64,000 bases of DNA from Fasciola hepatica (taxonomy: Eukaryota > Platyhelminthes > Trematoda > Plagiorchiida > Fasciolidae), in NCBI GenBank assembly GCA_948099385.1, contig CANUEZ040000029.1:2449501-2513500 (forward strand), given 5' to 3'. The notes under the pieces are model-generated. The model worked only from the letters and a program-made list of their open reading frames with translations, made no database searches and was not told the DNA's origin. Numbering within the stretch: position 1 is the stretch's first letter; the number at the start of each line of letters is the position of its first letter. Of the stretch, positions 1 to 13,325 are shown piece after piece. A program made the position numbers and the translations under genes.

Positions 1-1020
1 TTATGGCCAGCTTGTAGACCAAACTGTGTCATGTTTTTGTGTAAAACAATACCAAGCTTCCAAAACAACTTTGTGCTAAACGGGAAGAATGGAAAACGAC
101 ACTGAGGAATTTTATTGATCCGACTGCTTTATGCTTCACACTAAATCCGAAAATGCCAATTCGACATGTTTTCTTCTAATTTTGCAAACTCTCTTTCACG
201 TTTTTTGAGATCTTTGACTTCTGTAGACTGAGAAAACAAATCGTGAATAATGTACTCTCTTAGCTAGAAAGACCATCCCTCATCGTTTATTCAGGATGAG
301 ATGATCACATACAAATAATGAATTTATGAAGCTAATAAAATAGATAGTTGCTGTCAAATTGCCGAGTGCTTCCTCTGAGTTTCATTGCTGTTTGCAGTAC
401 TACAATGTTCACGAAAAGAGTGTGTAGTCCAAAGCATTGCTCTTTTTGCCTCTCTATCTCCTCAAATGTTCTCCAGTAAAAAAGACTCATATCATCCAAA
501 ATTTTATCGAATTTAGCTGACTGTCAGTGTGTTTGTGTGTGTGTATGTGTTTAATTTTACGTGATCTACAACAAATGAGCTGTACGAAGTGCCACATTCA
601 TAGTATATATGCAGAACAAGTGGGCATGAGTCGAGTTGGAACTGACACCGTTATTCTGGTGTTCGCTTACGCTGGTTACACCCATCAACTGAAACTACAA
701 GACATTGGTGATGAATAACGAACGACCGAATATTCAGTAAACTACGACTGTAAGTTACCAAATTTAATCAATCTTCTCAGGTGAATCGTGTTTAGGGCCT
801 AATTTGTCATGTAGTATCCCCTATCCTTTTACAGTAAAACGTACAGAAAAGCTATCGTTGCACAGCTGCTACAAATCTGGTTTGTCAAGAAATGATAAAA
901 GAGTCCCACGGGCCACATGAAAGACGAATGATCCGATAAATTATTTTTAAACCAATAGAGGATTCAGAATAATTAGGTGAAAAAATTATTCACTCCATCC
1001 ATCTTTAGGAGGGATTATCT
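1..1020. other. Intergenic, no gene seen
   Basis: No open frame here has recognisable protein character. An impure GT-rich run lies at about 524-552. The rest is AT-rich unique-looking sequence. Confidence 0.5.
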
Positions 1021-1029
1021 TTAGCAGTG

Positions 1030-1135
1030 CGCATCCGCCGTCTAGTCCCAACTGACACTCGAACCAGGAATGCTTGATTTTGGATCACATAGGATTTACT
1101 ATCCACCAGGTTATGCAGGCTAGCACTCAACGAGT
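1030..1135 (-). repeat. tRNA-derived SINE relic
   Basis: Read on the minus strand, a box B-like GGTTCGAG (plus positions 1058-1065) follows a box A-like CCTGGTGGATAGTA segment by about 40 bases. This is the spacing of an internal RNA polymerase III promoter. The surrounding bases do not fold into a convincing tRNA, so I read it as a SINE head rather than a tRNA gene. Confidence 0.4.
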
Positions 1136-1409
1136 TGCTCCAAATCAATATTACACACTGATTTTCTGGATTATTTTTTTGGGTTATTTTATGGCGCATT
1201 CAAATGGTGAATTGTGACTCACAAAACATTTTCATTATATTTCACGCAGTTACTTTTGAGTAGTGTGTGGGATTGACAAATCTTCCTTTAGATGACTGCC
1301 ATTTGGATTTCACCTCTCACACACAGACTTCAGTTCATCCGATCAACCCTGCACTCAGAAACACCAGACTTTATTTTCGCTCCTATTAAAGCTGCTCAGT
1401 ATAACACAT

Positions 1410-1660
1410 CCTCCATCATTTCGAGGGTTTGAACACGGGCCTTTTCACCTCAAAAGCGTGTGTCAACAATGCACCAGCCCGCTCCTTTCGAAGATGTCGG
1501 GCATTTTCACCTGACATACAGAATGACATCTGAACAAGCCAAACTCGGTGATTCGGATCACCTTGGACGAGAGTGTGGTGGCAAGGGAGTAACACACACG
1601 CTTTTGAGGTGAAAGGGGCCGAGTTCAGACCCTAGGTCTGGCGGATGACATGCACCACTG
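1410..1660. repeat. Two inverted copies of a tRNA-derived SINE
   Basis: The plus-strand segment at about 1420-1464 has a box B-like GGGTTTGAAC and then TTTCACCTCAAAAGCGTGTG. The segment at about 1585-1650 carries the same block on the other strand, preceded by GGGTCTGAAC. The two copies face each other with about 120 bases between them, giving a short imperfect palindrome. Confidence 0.5.
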
Positions 1661-3450
1661 ATGTGCTGTGACAAGAATAAAACACGAGTCTGGTGCTTCT
1701 GAGTGCAAAATTGGTTGGATGGCCTGAGGTTTGTGCGTGAGAGGCTTCCTACCCGATTCACTGTGTAGCTACTAAGACAAACGGTTCCCAACCCAGTCCA
1801 TGAACATCGAAAAGTCCACGATCTCACTGTGTGTCTGTTCCCATCTGAATTTACTGTTTTCATTTGAATTTTTCCCATCAGATCTTATTCTAAGTTATTC
1901 ACGTTCTCAAATTCGAATTCACCCCCATCCCTTGTTTTGTGTATCAGCATTCGCATGCGTTTGACTGCACAAGCCATTGTTCTACTCAATGGATACAACC
2001 TCTAATTCACCGCTGCTACCGACCAGATCCTGATTAGTGTAGTGCTCTTGATAGTGACGCTAGTCATAAAACTTCCTTCCTCTGAATAGAATTATCTGGC
2101 TGAGAACCTAGTGTGATGCAGCACTCGTCTTTCCTGTCTGATGATCCTTTCAAAGTATCATTGTTCTGACACCCCTTTCGTTAACTATAATATCATTATA
2201 AGATCATTTAGTCTCCACATCTCCACAACATTCCTTGTTCTATCCTCGAGTCACCTTCGTTTTCGTTACCTAGGGTTTGCCTACGAATATCACTCGTATA
2301 GTCTATGGACACGGACGTCTCTGTACTTTCCTGATTTGCACTTCCCTTCGACCTTGGTCTTCCTCAGTATGCCCTCCTGACTGTTTGTATTCCTCTACTG
2401 CTCTTTCTCCCCGATCGCTTTGTCTGATCGAACCCAACAATACTGGTCTTAGCCTCTCACACCAGACCATGTCATTCTCTCGTGAATGCGCCACCACGTT
2501 TGTGCTTCACTCTTGTGTCTATGCTTCCCAAGGAGACTGTATCTGTCCTGATTTATCGTTGGCCTTTAGATTCCACTAATTAAAGATCCCCGTTGTAAAC
2601 TCTTTGAATTTGTCTTGGATCACTGGTTGTGCGCTTCCTATCCCCGTTTGTCGAACACCTGTTTCTATATTCACAGACTAGATCGCACGCAATTTGAGGT
2701 GTCTTATTCTTTGCCCGTTCAATCCGCCCTCATGTAAAGGTCAATCACCCACTGGCCCTCTTTGACTTGGGTTTCGGGTTAGTATTCTGCGAGTTGCTCA
2801 AGGAAGACGATCCTTTATATTAATTTTTATCTAGGCTCTGTTGAAACGATCGCGCTAGTGGGATAAATAACTCATCAAGAAATAGCTATTCAGTAAATGT
2901 CATGTGTCAGCACCCTTCGAAGAGCATCTTCAAATAATCTCACCGAATTTATCAAAAGTTTCCTATTTGTGTACATGACTTTTGCAAGTCTGAATGCAAC
3001 ACTTCATTGACAATTCAAATTGTGGTAGTTAATACTAGACTGCAACAAACTGGCTTGCTTTTGGAAAATGCATCTTCTGATGAATACAGTTAGCTGCAAA
3101 ACACTGAGAGCAAAAAAGCTTGGCTAACAATCTCTTTCTCAGTTATTCGTACTCATACCAACACAACAATAAATGGCTATTCACATCTCTCTCTCAGCAC
3201 GAATGTCTAAGCGAATGAATGGATCACAGTGAAGAATGAAAAGGTGATTGCACACGTGTTCGAAAAAGAGTGGGCAATTGGAATTTAAGTATTGCAATTA
3301 GTGTTCCTGAGCAAACAGGGGAGAATTGTAGAGACTAATAGTGACGGCTTCGACCGCGGCTAAGATGATGCACTTCTTGTTCCCGAACCCATGTCTAACC
3401 GTTTGATTATTCTACATTGTTATCAATTTCACACGTACACACACCAGTGC
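1661..3450. other. Intergenic, no gene seen
   Basis: Several short frames overlap between 2141 and 2579 on both strands, but none has conserved-looking content. No repeat was recognised by eye. Confidence 0.4.
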
Positions 3451-3454
3451 AGAA

Positions 3455-3610
3455 ACAGATTCAGATTGACCAGTGGTGGTCAAATGGTTCCCGTGGCAGT
3501 GTTTCCAACCCTTCGTTCCCCGGTTCGAATTCTGTTTGTGAATTCAGTCACTTTCTGCAACTGGCAGCCTTCAAAATGGTCCCAACTCGCCTACTGAAAT
3601 CCTGCACCGT
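3455..3610 (+). repeat. tRNA-derived SINE (GGTGGTCAAA family)
   Basis: It has the same layout as the copy at 23450-23605: GACC-GTGGTGGTCAAA near the start, then about 45 bases on a box B-like CCGGTTCGAAT, then a non-tRNA body. The two copies differ at many positions, so this is an old family. Confidence 0.5.
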
Positions 3611-4765
3611 TGTTTCATAACAGAAGAAAGGGGATGAGAAGATTCTAAAGAAGTCTACCCTCTCTTGTTTTGCGATTCATTTGATGGTATACTCTGGTAT
3701 GAATACAAATGACTAAAAATGAGCTTGTCCGCTACTCTATCATGTCCATAGTATAGTAGGGGTGGATGGGAAATGGTTGACTCTGATTGATCTGATTGAT
3801 TTTAAACCCACTCCCCAATCACTGTTTGTTTCCTTCCAAACCACAACACAACATCCCACCAGCCTTTTCCAAGTACTTGCATTCCACAGTCCTTCCCTTA
3901 CTAGTTAGAAGCACACACAGCTATTGCAATACCACAAGTGGTAAATAATTTGTGCATGAATCAAAATATAGCATGTCTCACTGGTCAGACTCAGTGCGAG
4001 CGGTCATTAACCCCCACCGACGGTGATCTGTGGCTGTTACAACCAACAAGAGGAGACCAGCCGATCAATGTATTTCACAGTGGTTTTGAATGGTCATCAG
4101 TTAGAACATGTGAATTTCCACTGTTACGGAAATGTTCGACGGTCACAACACGACTAGAAAAGATGACAACAACAACGAACGTAAACTAACGACGTAGACC
4201 GAGGCTGGTAGGGCCGTCAGATGTGTGCTAGATGCAGCGTTCTTCCGTGGGAGTTGCCGGTGCACTATCTCCCAAGACAGAAAGAATAAAACGAGATTAG
4301 CCGAAGCACAATAAGTGTATAAGCAGGTACCAACATCTACAGCAGAGTATGTGAATGACGGTCTGTGCCAAAATGTTACATCACCATTAGTCCCGTGGGC
4401 GACCATTTCATAATCTGTTGTGCGTAAATCAACCAGCCTAGGATGACTGAACTGACGCCAGCAGACGAACGTTTGACTGATTATTGTGTGGAAATGGAAT
4501 TATAAATTCCTTGAAGTTTATGTTTAATAGACTAGGATGAAATGCAAAAGAGACTGATTTTATATTGAAAAAGCAGCTTATCAAGTCAAGTCAAGTAACT
4601 GCTTCTTACACTTCGAGGGGGAAATAATGAAACTTTTTTCCTACTCGAAAGTGGTTGAACTTGTATGTGGGCAGAAAATCGCTTTCATTTGCTGACACCA
4701 AATTTACAGTATGTATATCGACGGATATTATATGTAATAGAAAATTCATTAGCATTTTTCACATC
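3611..4765. other. Intergenic, no gene seen
   Basis: Short frames at 3938-4189 (plus) and 4143-4406 (minus) have no recognisable motif and no good splice context. Confidence 0.4.
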
Positions 4766-4767
4766 TA

Positions 4768-4860
4768 AATGTCCAGCGCCACGAGCCGGAATTGATCCGG
4801 CGACACTCCGCTCATTGGACGAATGCCTTACCAACTCAGTTATCACGACATGGGTGAGAA
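4768..4860 (-). repeat. tRNA-like SINE head
   Basis: On the minus strand a box A-like TGAGTTGGTAAGGC is followed by a box B-like CCGGATCAATTCCGGC and GCTCGTGGCGCT. The T-arm stem (CCGG/CCGG) pairs well. The same 3' motif recurs at about 17868-17885. It resembles a tRNA, but there is no clean acceptor stem, and the flanking AT-rich sequence fits a SINE. Confidence 0.55.
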
Positions 4861-6145
4861 CAACGCAAGTGGATACTTGGTAAAGTTTAGTCAGAATTGA
4901 TATAAACGGGGTAGTATAATCGAATACATCGGGTCAAATTGCACATGCTTTCAAAGATATCCTACTGTCTTGTAGAAGTGATGTAATTACAAATTACCAT
5001 AAAACTGATCAGTGTGGGCAATGCGTCTAGATGCAGTGCAGTTACCACATTTTATAATAGGTCATGATGAATTCATTCAATGATTACTGAAAAACCGACA
5101 TAGGTTTGAAATGAGCTGACTCAATTCAGTGGTTGTACTGGAATATGACGTTGTGCAACAGGCAGTTGTTGTCACTTCGTTATTCAACTACAGATGGTAC
5201 AATTTTACACATCACACGAAACAGGGGTGATGATTCAGAGATTCGAGAGTGAATCTCTTGGTTAATCTGTATTATTTTTTTCAAGTTATGCAATGAAAAA
5301 CTTGAGGTGATTCTTTCCAGATGGCTCAGTCGTGGATCAGTGAGAAATGCCAACCGCGATTCAGTTTACATGACTGATTGGAATGATTCTAATACTTTCC
5401 GCAAACTCATTAGCTCCGTCTACACAACTGTTCGATTGGACACAGACTAGGTCGTCTATTCTCCGTCAGAAGATCGTGGAACAATCACTCCGTGCTTTTA
5501 TGAGCAATCCGCCTGACGTGGTCACCAATACCTGGGTGGATTGCTTACCACGAATGAAATCTGTTTTTGACCAATAAAATTGCCTGATTGCACAATAGGT
5601 ATCTAAATCAAACTCGTGCATCTACGACTGAGTCACAAATTTCGGATCCTTTTTCCCACCTCCCTCGTTTCTTTCTTTTGACCTTCGGATGTGTGTAATA
5701 ACTTGAAAGGAAATCGAAATTAAAAACAAGCCTCTGTTTTGTTTGTGTATTCTATCATCCAAATTTATTCTGAAACATCACCCAGCTGATGCGATATATG
5801 TTCAGGCTCAAAGTGCTATTTAAACTCTGTTTTCCACGAATTCATTTTCCGTTTCTGGTTCAATAGTCGACGAACATTCCATCTAGAGTTCTTTCCACCC
5901 CCTTAATATTAAATTAAAAAAAATATGGAAACTCAGTTTGCACAATCATAAATAACAATCTGAGCCGTTGTGAATACCCAGTGAATATGAAAACATTTGA
6001 ATGCAATCTTACATGAGTCAATCAGATACTGACCAAGTGTGCACTGTATCAACTCATTCGGTCAAACAAAATGTGTTGAATGAGACTAGTAGGAGGTCAT
6101 ATTTGTTTGATGTGATCCATCGTGTAGTATCAATGCTCAGCCCAC
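4861..6145. other. Intergenic, no gene seen
   Basis: AT-rich sequence with no convincing coding frame or repeat recognised by eye. Confidence 0.4.
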
Positions 6146-6149
6146 CATT

Positions 6150-6660
6150 GAAATCCAATGAAGCGCTGTACAGCTGACGATTTCTAACAAGGATGAAACA
6201 GTAGTACAATCCTTCCACAGCTTTCCATAGTGAGTTGAGCATGGAAACTGCATGATGAATCATATCACACAAATCTAATCTCTTACTACTCATGTGCACA
6301 CAATAGCTAGGCTCCACAGGTTGATTATAACCGAATGCTTTCGTTGTACTTAGACCTCTACAGCGAAGTCATTCATCAAGGGAGTCGACCACTGCACCAA
6401 AACCGGGTTGTTACCACTGAGTGCCGGTGACGGAAGGATGCTATATCAGGTAGTGTAGATGTTGAGCAAACCGTTGAGAGCCAGCCGGAATAGCATGGTG
6501 GTTAGATGTTCGACTCATGTTTGTTCACTTCGGGTTCCACTCCCTGTTGGGGCTCAGGGGATGTGCAGTGCTGATGATTCCTAACAAGGATGAAACAGTT
6601 GTACAGTGCTTGCACGGTCGTCGTTGGTGAGTTGAGCGTTTACATTGCATATTGAATTGC
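6150..6660 (+). repeat. Two copies of a SINE body, one with a tRNA-like head
   Basis: A block containing TTCCTAACAAGGATGAAACAG and ending GTGAGTTGAGC occurs at about 6160-6245 and again at about 6570-6645. The second copy is preceded at 6490-6556 by a tRNA-like head (GGTGGTTAGA, then CGGGTTCCAC as box B). A more diverged body is at about 15100-15175. Head and body together define one SINE family. Confidence 0.55.
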
Positions 6661-7006
6661 ATGATACAATGTGTTGAGTTCTGCTTGGCTGCCACCAACA
6701 CTGGTCACTGTCGTACACCTTGAATCTAGTTAAATCGAATCTCCGTCTAATCGTAAATGAATGAAACCGGTTAGTGAAACAGAATCATGTCAAAGCGAAC
6801 GACGGGAAATGGTTTATGATAAAGGAAGGTGGCAGAGCCAAGCAGATTTCGAACAGACAAGTCCAAATCACGTGATGAAACTGAGTAAATCATAAGACAA
6901 ACACGCAATGGGAGGAATCTCCTTCATTGATAAAATGAATTAGGTAATTCACCTCTTTATAGGACTCGAATAGCTCACTCTTTCTCTTTCTCCTCCGCTA
7001 TCCCTC

Positions 7007-7022
7007 TGTGTATGTGTGTGTA

Positions 7023-7069
<47 letters not shown>
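7007..7069. repeat. (GT)n microsatellite
   Basis: About 63 bases of nearly pure GT repeat with a few AT interruptions at the left end. Confidence 0.95.
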
Positions 7070-7168
7070 TTGCCGTTGAGTGACTAAAACAACTGTAGGC
7101 TCTGGAATTCGCTTCACTATTTTTATTCATTTCATATTTCTTGATATTTTCCCTGTCGTTTCACCTAG

Positions 7169-7520
7169 GCGACTGATGACAGTATACAACAAGAATTCCT
7201 CACATAATGTTTATCATCTGGCTTGTTTGTTCATGCACAGATTAAATCACATCGAAGCAGACGTTGTCAAGAAAGTGAAAGAAAAAGTACGCAGAACTCT
7301 CCGTCAAAAAACAGCATATTTAATCGAATCCCTCCGAGGTCAACGACTTTCTGAATTTGGATCGATTCTGTATTCGTCAAATCATCAAACCATAATTTAT
7401 AATCGAACAAATCCGTGTACTCAACTGGTGGATACTAGTTTATTCATAGAAACGTCCCGCTGTAGGCAATCAAATTATAAGTTAAATCACGTTCATGGAT
7501 GTCACCTGTTATTCCGATAA
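7169..7520 (+). CDS. Candidate exon of an unidentified gene
   Basis: A pyrimidine-rich tract ends in a good acceptor (CGTTTCACCTAG, AG at 7167-7168). From there one frame stays open to a stop at 7518-7520. Its first 70 or so residues look protein-like: a hydrophobic stretch with HLACLFMHRLNHIE, then a basic helical stretch (KKVKEKVRRTLRQ), then LIESLRGQ. No domain was recognised. A weak donor (GAG|GTCAAC) at about 7339 could end the exon earlier, and I think the later part of the frame is less likely to be coding. No partner exon was found nearby, so it may also be a relic. Confidence 0.3.
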
Positions 7521-7570
7521 TATAGGCACGTGAACTGTACGATCTACTTGCGAATTTTTCGAAGCTCGTC

Positions 7571-7655
7571 GACGTAACCTTGTAGCTTAGCTGATAGAGC
7601 ACGTGTGGTATTAAGAAATGAGTGGGGTCCATGAGTGGGTTTGAACCAAATCGAG
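7571..7655 (+). repeat. tRNA-derived SINE head
   Basis: A near-perfect box A (TAGCTTAGCTGATAGAGCA) is followed about 35 bases on by a box B-like GGGTTTGAACC. The sequence between does not make an anticodon arm, so this is a SINE head rather than a tRNA. Confidence 0.55.
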
Positions 7656-10600
7656 AACAACATGTTTCACCCATGTCTACCAAGTAAACATAGGAAGTTC
7701 TTCTTTACAAATCAACCGAGAGGTGAAAACTGCTGACTCAAATTTAAGGTGGCAGTATTTTTCTTGTTTCAAATACAAATATCGTTGCTCGTATGACTCG
7801 TTTCCACTTAATGTGAATCTAAGAAATACAATGTGCAATGTACTGAATCCATTCACATGTATGGTGACCAGTTCCGAAATCGAGCCTTTCCTGGAGAAAC
7901 CAAATTTCCCCGTGCAGCTTTTGGAGAATTGAAGCTGTGTCATGACCAGCACAACAGTTAATGCGTTTTAGAGAATTTCACAATAGGCAAATGGAATAAT
8001 GCAGAATTTTGTAGTAACAATTGTGAACCATAGCAGATATTTTCAGAATCATTCTCCCTCAGTTGTTTGAATGACATGTTAGTTTCATCGGCAGTGTCAT
8101 CTTACTACACACCCCAACTGAACTGGAATTTCGGTTTAGAAACGTCCCATTTACTGTCCTTCACATTCGGAATTGGGTAGCTATCGAACGTCTGTAGATG
8201 TTATCCCAATATTTGTCTCCAAACATTTCAGATCTTAGTATACCTGGAAAAATTCTTCCTTCCTTTGAGAGAGAAGTGGGGGAAGTTGATGCTCTGTCTC
8301 AGAATCGGTCTTTGGATGAGGAAAGCGAACTGCGTTGCACATTCTGACTGCCCATTACCTGCCACTTTTGTGTCAATCACACAAGTGGTAAAGAGTAACC
8401 GTTAACCCATTAGTTGCAGGTTTCCCGTAGACCTCCGAGGAGAAGGAATCGGTAATATGTTGTGTTGCAGCTTATAAAGTTACGTTATCCCAAATAGAGG
8501 CCATGATCGATCATGCACAGGGATAGCTGTTGGGGGGCAGCATAGAACAATTCCCAAGTTAGTCGCAAACCATCATCTAATTGTAACCGACCAAAACCCT
8601 CTATGTGGCTTCGAAGCTCAGTTTTTAGAGTGTGTATGTTATTAGACTGATGAAGGTTTGATATCCTTAACATTGCACGCTTATACGAAAGTGTGGTGGA
8701 AGGGGTATACTCCATCACCTCAAAGACCCGATGCACTATTAGGGATAGGCAGCAGCCAGACCTTCAGACTCGGAGAGGCGGAGAGCCACATAATGTCAGG
8801 TTAGGTAAAGATGCGCACGACAGTGGGACATTTTCCCCATAACTAAATCATGTACCCTGAGAACAAGTTCACGGGAGATGTCAACCGATGGTTGTATCCA
8901 CTGGAAACCTAGTCCGGAAAATACTCATATCCTTTTGCTTATTCGAAATCCAAATTTTCCAGACAAGCAAATTGTCACCTCGGAAATTCGTTTCATCAGT
9001 GCTGGTGTGGTATTTTCGGCACTGTTAGATTTCGTGATGATAGACTGAGTTCCACTGATCTTTTCGGGGTGAAAATCACTCTGACTAGAACTTCCTGAAC
9101 CTTCCCGTGTGCGGCCAATACGAGAAACAATCTCTGAAATATATCTCCTATTTTTCTGTTTTTTTCTCTTTCAATCAAAATGTAATTCCACGACATTTTC
9201 TACTCGAACCCCGTTCGCGGCACAGCGGAGTAAGATAATCAGTACAATTATTACCACGATTTTATTTTTAAAGGGCGTTCTTCGCCTGCTAACGCGCCAA
9301 ATTGGAATTCCATCAGGTGATGCAAAATGCACGAGCACTACTGAAAATTGGTATCGAGGAGAACTACAGCTTTTCCCATCAAGCTTTAGGTAGAACCTCA
9401 GTTTTGTAGCCACGATCTGCAGTCCTTTAGCCTTGACGCATACGTTTTAGCCATGCTTCTGGAAGCCAGTCAGATCAGAAGTATCCGAATATTGGAATAA
9501 TTTGCTTCTTTATAAAGATTGGCAGTGCAAAGCTGGTTGAACAGATGAGGTGTGACGATCGTATTCTACGCAGCTTACCGTGGTAATGGTATCAAATGCT
9601 GTACCTTAAACGGTTCTGAGAAGGGTCAGCTAGTACATCCGTATCGCCGAACCACATGGCACAGCCCGGCAGAATAACTGCGGGTTATGGCTAAAATTTC
9701 GTAGGAAGAATGCATCATGGGTTTTTCAAAATATATCATGCCGAAACTATTCAGTGTGGGAAAGTATTCAATTTGATCCTCAATGCTTTTGATTACTGGC
9801 ATTGATCCTAGCTCATCTGGATGGCGATTTCATAAGGTCGTGTTCACTGAGAATTCGACGTTTAGACCGTCAACGTTTCAGCATCAGTCAGGGTCATTTC
9901 GTCGTAGGAATGGAAATATTCCCTTTCGCATTGATGAAATCGTTTCTAACTTTCATCTAGAAAACGATAAATGGAATCACAACTATTCCGAGATGATACT
10001 TAGAAGACAAATTAATATTGAAATGCGTCATATCAAGTGAGGAGACGTTTTTCCTGCATTTCAGTATAGTATTTATTGCACAACAATACAGACGTTTTAA
10101 AAGGCTTGTGTGAGGCAACAATTTTTGAAAATATTGAAAAATAAATGGGAAAATTACAACTAACTGAGAGAGATGTTGAGAAATAAATCTTTCTTTCTCA
10201 CTAGTTTTTGGCATTTGCTTGGGGAAACAGTACTGATCTTCGATTTATTGTTGAGTAACAAAGGCAGCAAGAAAAAGCAATATGCACTTCAACGCATACT
10301 CCCAATAGGCGCTTGTCTCTTTGAATAAAACCACATCATTCAGTGGAAAACTATGGCATTTAGACAAAATAAGGTACACAATTATTGATAATGAATAAAT
10401 TATTCAGAACAACTGAATTGCACGAAGCCAAGTAATACCAATCCAGCAAATTGAAACGGAACTTCGAGGATGGCCTATTTGCGTAATCTTAAACACAATT
10501 CTGAACGGATTAGTTCAGGCATTAGGCACGAACCACCAAGATGTCAAATGGCACTTCTGCTTTCTTTCATTGTTTTCTTGTTCTCTGCCTCTTGAGTGAT

Positions 10601-13200
10601 TGTGTTCGTGATCGAATCAATTTGTCTGGATATGTAATACGGCATTGATAAGATTTTCTTGTCATCAGAGGAAGACAATACGATGATAGAATTGTAAAGG
10701 CCAGACGGATACTCTGAGGTGAAAACGCCGGGCATTTTCATCGCGTTAGCACCACAATAGCTGGCTGAATGCACGATTCGGAAGGAACTGTGGGTTCGCA
10801 CTTCGTTCGTTTTTAGTAAGTGAAAATGTATTCTCATCTAAGTGGACCATTTCCACGTCCAAACTGCGTCGCCGATTTTTGGTTTCCTGTATGAAAATGC
10901 CTCAATAAATAGGTCGCAATCAGGAGAGCATTGCCCTTGCATCTTGTACAGTGACATAGATATGCACCAGAAAATAATCATATCCTATTCTTTGCAAACA
11001 CCCTTTGACAGGAGTGAGATATTCAAGTTTGCATAAATATTCGATAATCTCTGAAGCCTCGATAAGGAGCCAGAAATAGTGCTTTCAGATATGAGAAACA
11101 ATCAATTACATCTACACCGGTCGAGCGATTTCTGTCGAATCCCTAAGATCACGTGGTAACCATATATCTAATCAATTACAAACTGATTTATCCTAATACC
11201 TTTAACCGGTATATGACTCAGCTATTACTTGTACTTTGATGATACCGTCCAACACCAGTCACTTCACACGAGCTTTTGCAATGTGCCAGTTCTATGAGGC
11301 AAAGAGCAAACGACTGGACAGTTTTTCAACTCATTTACTAAACTAGCAAACGGCCCAATGTGCCTCTATATAAACAGTAGTGCAAAATAAACAAAGAAAT
11401 TTTCTAGAATGGCGAAAAGTAGAATCAAATGACAGATCACGAACTGTGTATGGTAGCCAAATCTTTTCTACTGGAATAAACAACCGAGCAATCTGTCCAG
11501 GCAGAGTGCACTTCGGATTTCCACTCAGTGCATGGAAGGTGATTTACCAAATGGGTGCAGTTATTATTTGATCAATTTAGAAAATATGGTTTCGGTGTTG
11601 CAGCCTTCAGAAGGATTGTCATTTCGTCCACACGTAAGTCTAATAATCACCTGATTGTTCAAAGTGAACAGAAATCAAAGCCAAAAGACCAGGTTGATAT
11701 TTTTCATGCACAAAACGTTGCAAACATTGTATGTATGGAAGTGACTAATGACCGATAAAACCCGTTTTGCACGTGGTAGAGAGAGAACAAAGCAGTCCTA
11801 GGCATAAAGAAACCATTCCAAAGGGAACTTCGTGAACTAATTTGTCGAGAACGAAGGGTAAAATAAGAGACCACTAAGCTCAAGAAACAAAACCCAGATC
11901 GCTTGGTTACTCACGGGAATTAGGCTTTGTCCATAATGAAAACTTTCTCCTAGTCAACAGCGATGAAAACGAGCATTGCTGATGTTTACCACTGGTTTCT
12001 CCATAGGTCGAAGAATGCGATATTCCTATCAACAGTTCCAAATTCTCTCTCTGCACCAAATCCATTGGGTTCCAGGTTACCGTCCACCCAATGACGGCAA
12101 TCATACAATAGAATGCAAAGTGGATGCAATTCACGAATTCCAAGAAACGGTTATTCAAAAGTCTGCGACGTACATCGAGAACTGAGAATTTCTGCCGCCG
12201 ATTTATCCCAAATGAATAAATATCTAACAACTAATATACAAACTTCTGAAAAGGATTTACGCAAACTTAACAAATGAGTCTTCGCCCATTCACTTGAGTT
12301 CGGGGATAATCCTCCCAAAGAACTGTTGGTTCCGAACTGCCGCTGAATACTAATGGTACAAAACAACCACTTTCGTACTTAACTCATGAGGTGCAACTGG
12401 GACAAGCCCATTATAACACTTTTGCCGCAAACAACTTGCAATCTACTTTGAGATAAAACATGTTCCTCATATTTTAAGGATAGAATCTACGTCACCCACA
12501 CCGATCATTAGCCTTCGATCTATGCGTTGGCTTAGAAAGGTGGTCGATGTTGATTGTGAGATACCCCACATCTCGATCACGTCTCATAGTTTCCAAGTGA
12601 CAACAAACATACTCATGGATCTATAAACCTCGTGGCTTGCGAACCCTAATCGCCTTGATCTCTATTGTATCATCGGTGTTTTCAGCTAATCAGAAACAGT
12701 GAAAGCTCAAAAGATTGACAAAGAACTACCACAAAGCCGCTTTCAGCCATCTCTAACACTGAGTGAATCAAAAATTGGAAATGAAGGCTACGGTGAGTAT
12801 TACTTTTCTTCAGGCAGACTCGAACAATCGCTTTTCCCTCCGTATAGCTAACCAGGTTTCTCATTTCTGTCTTGTCCGATGTCTTAGCCTAAAAATTGTG
12901 CCACTTCTGAGCTTGATTCCGACCATCAAGTGTGGGAAGAGATAACTCAAACCTGTCATCTGAAAACAAGATCAACCGCCCTGAATAAACATGTCTTTTT
13001 TAGCCACCTAAATATAATACGGTAATTTCCAACGGCCTCAGAAATATCGTTTAATTCCTGTATCGATCACTTCTCTCACTGTTCAATGGCCGTTCAAATT
13101 TCAAACACGGCTTTCGAATCCTTCTGTGCACCCATAAATTTCTTCGTCTCATGTCACTTATATCGTCTATAACTTATTACATTTTTACTCCCTTCCAATC
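7656..13200. other. Long gene-poor stretch
   Basis: No frame in these 5.5 kb has recognisable protein content. Mirror-image short frames on both strands (for example 7677-7952, 9109-9413, 11907-12230) look like chance. The only repeat noted is at 8660-8765. Confidence 0.4.
8660..8765 (+). repeat. Dispersed repeat shared with 23105-23195
   Basis: Both places share a layout: AGTG-GGTGGAAGGGG or AGTGCAATGGAAGGGA, then TATACTCC or TATATCCC, then CACC or AACCTC, a short run, and TGCAC-AGGGATAGGCA or TGCACTGCTAGGAATAGACA. The match is clear but imperfect. It may be a SINE head with a degraded box B. Confidence 0.4.
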
Positions 13201-13204
13201 ATAC

Positions 13205-13325
13205 AACGTTTTAGGAAAGCAGCCACGGTCAATTTACAGACCAGCGGCGGCACGCGGATTTGAACCCCGAGACGGGAGAGTCTGAAGTTTAGTATGTTAG
13301 CTGATTGACCACCACGGCATTGGTG
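13205..13325 (-). repeat. tRNA-derived SINE
   Basis: On the minus strand a box A-like GTGGTCAATCAGCTAACATAC leads, after about 25 bases, to a box B-like GGGGTTCAAATCCGCG. The box B match is good. The copy is flanked by unique sequence. Confidence 0.55.

Noticed and set aside
4768..4860. A tRNA gene on the minus strand
   Set aside because: The T-arm is good, but the acceptor stem is missing and the same 3' motif recurs at 17868 as a fragment.
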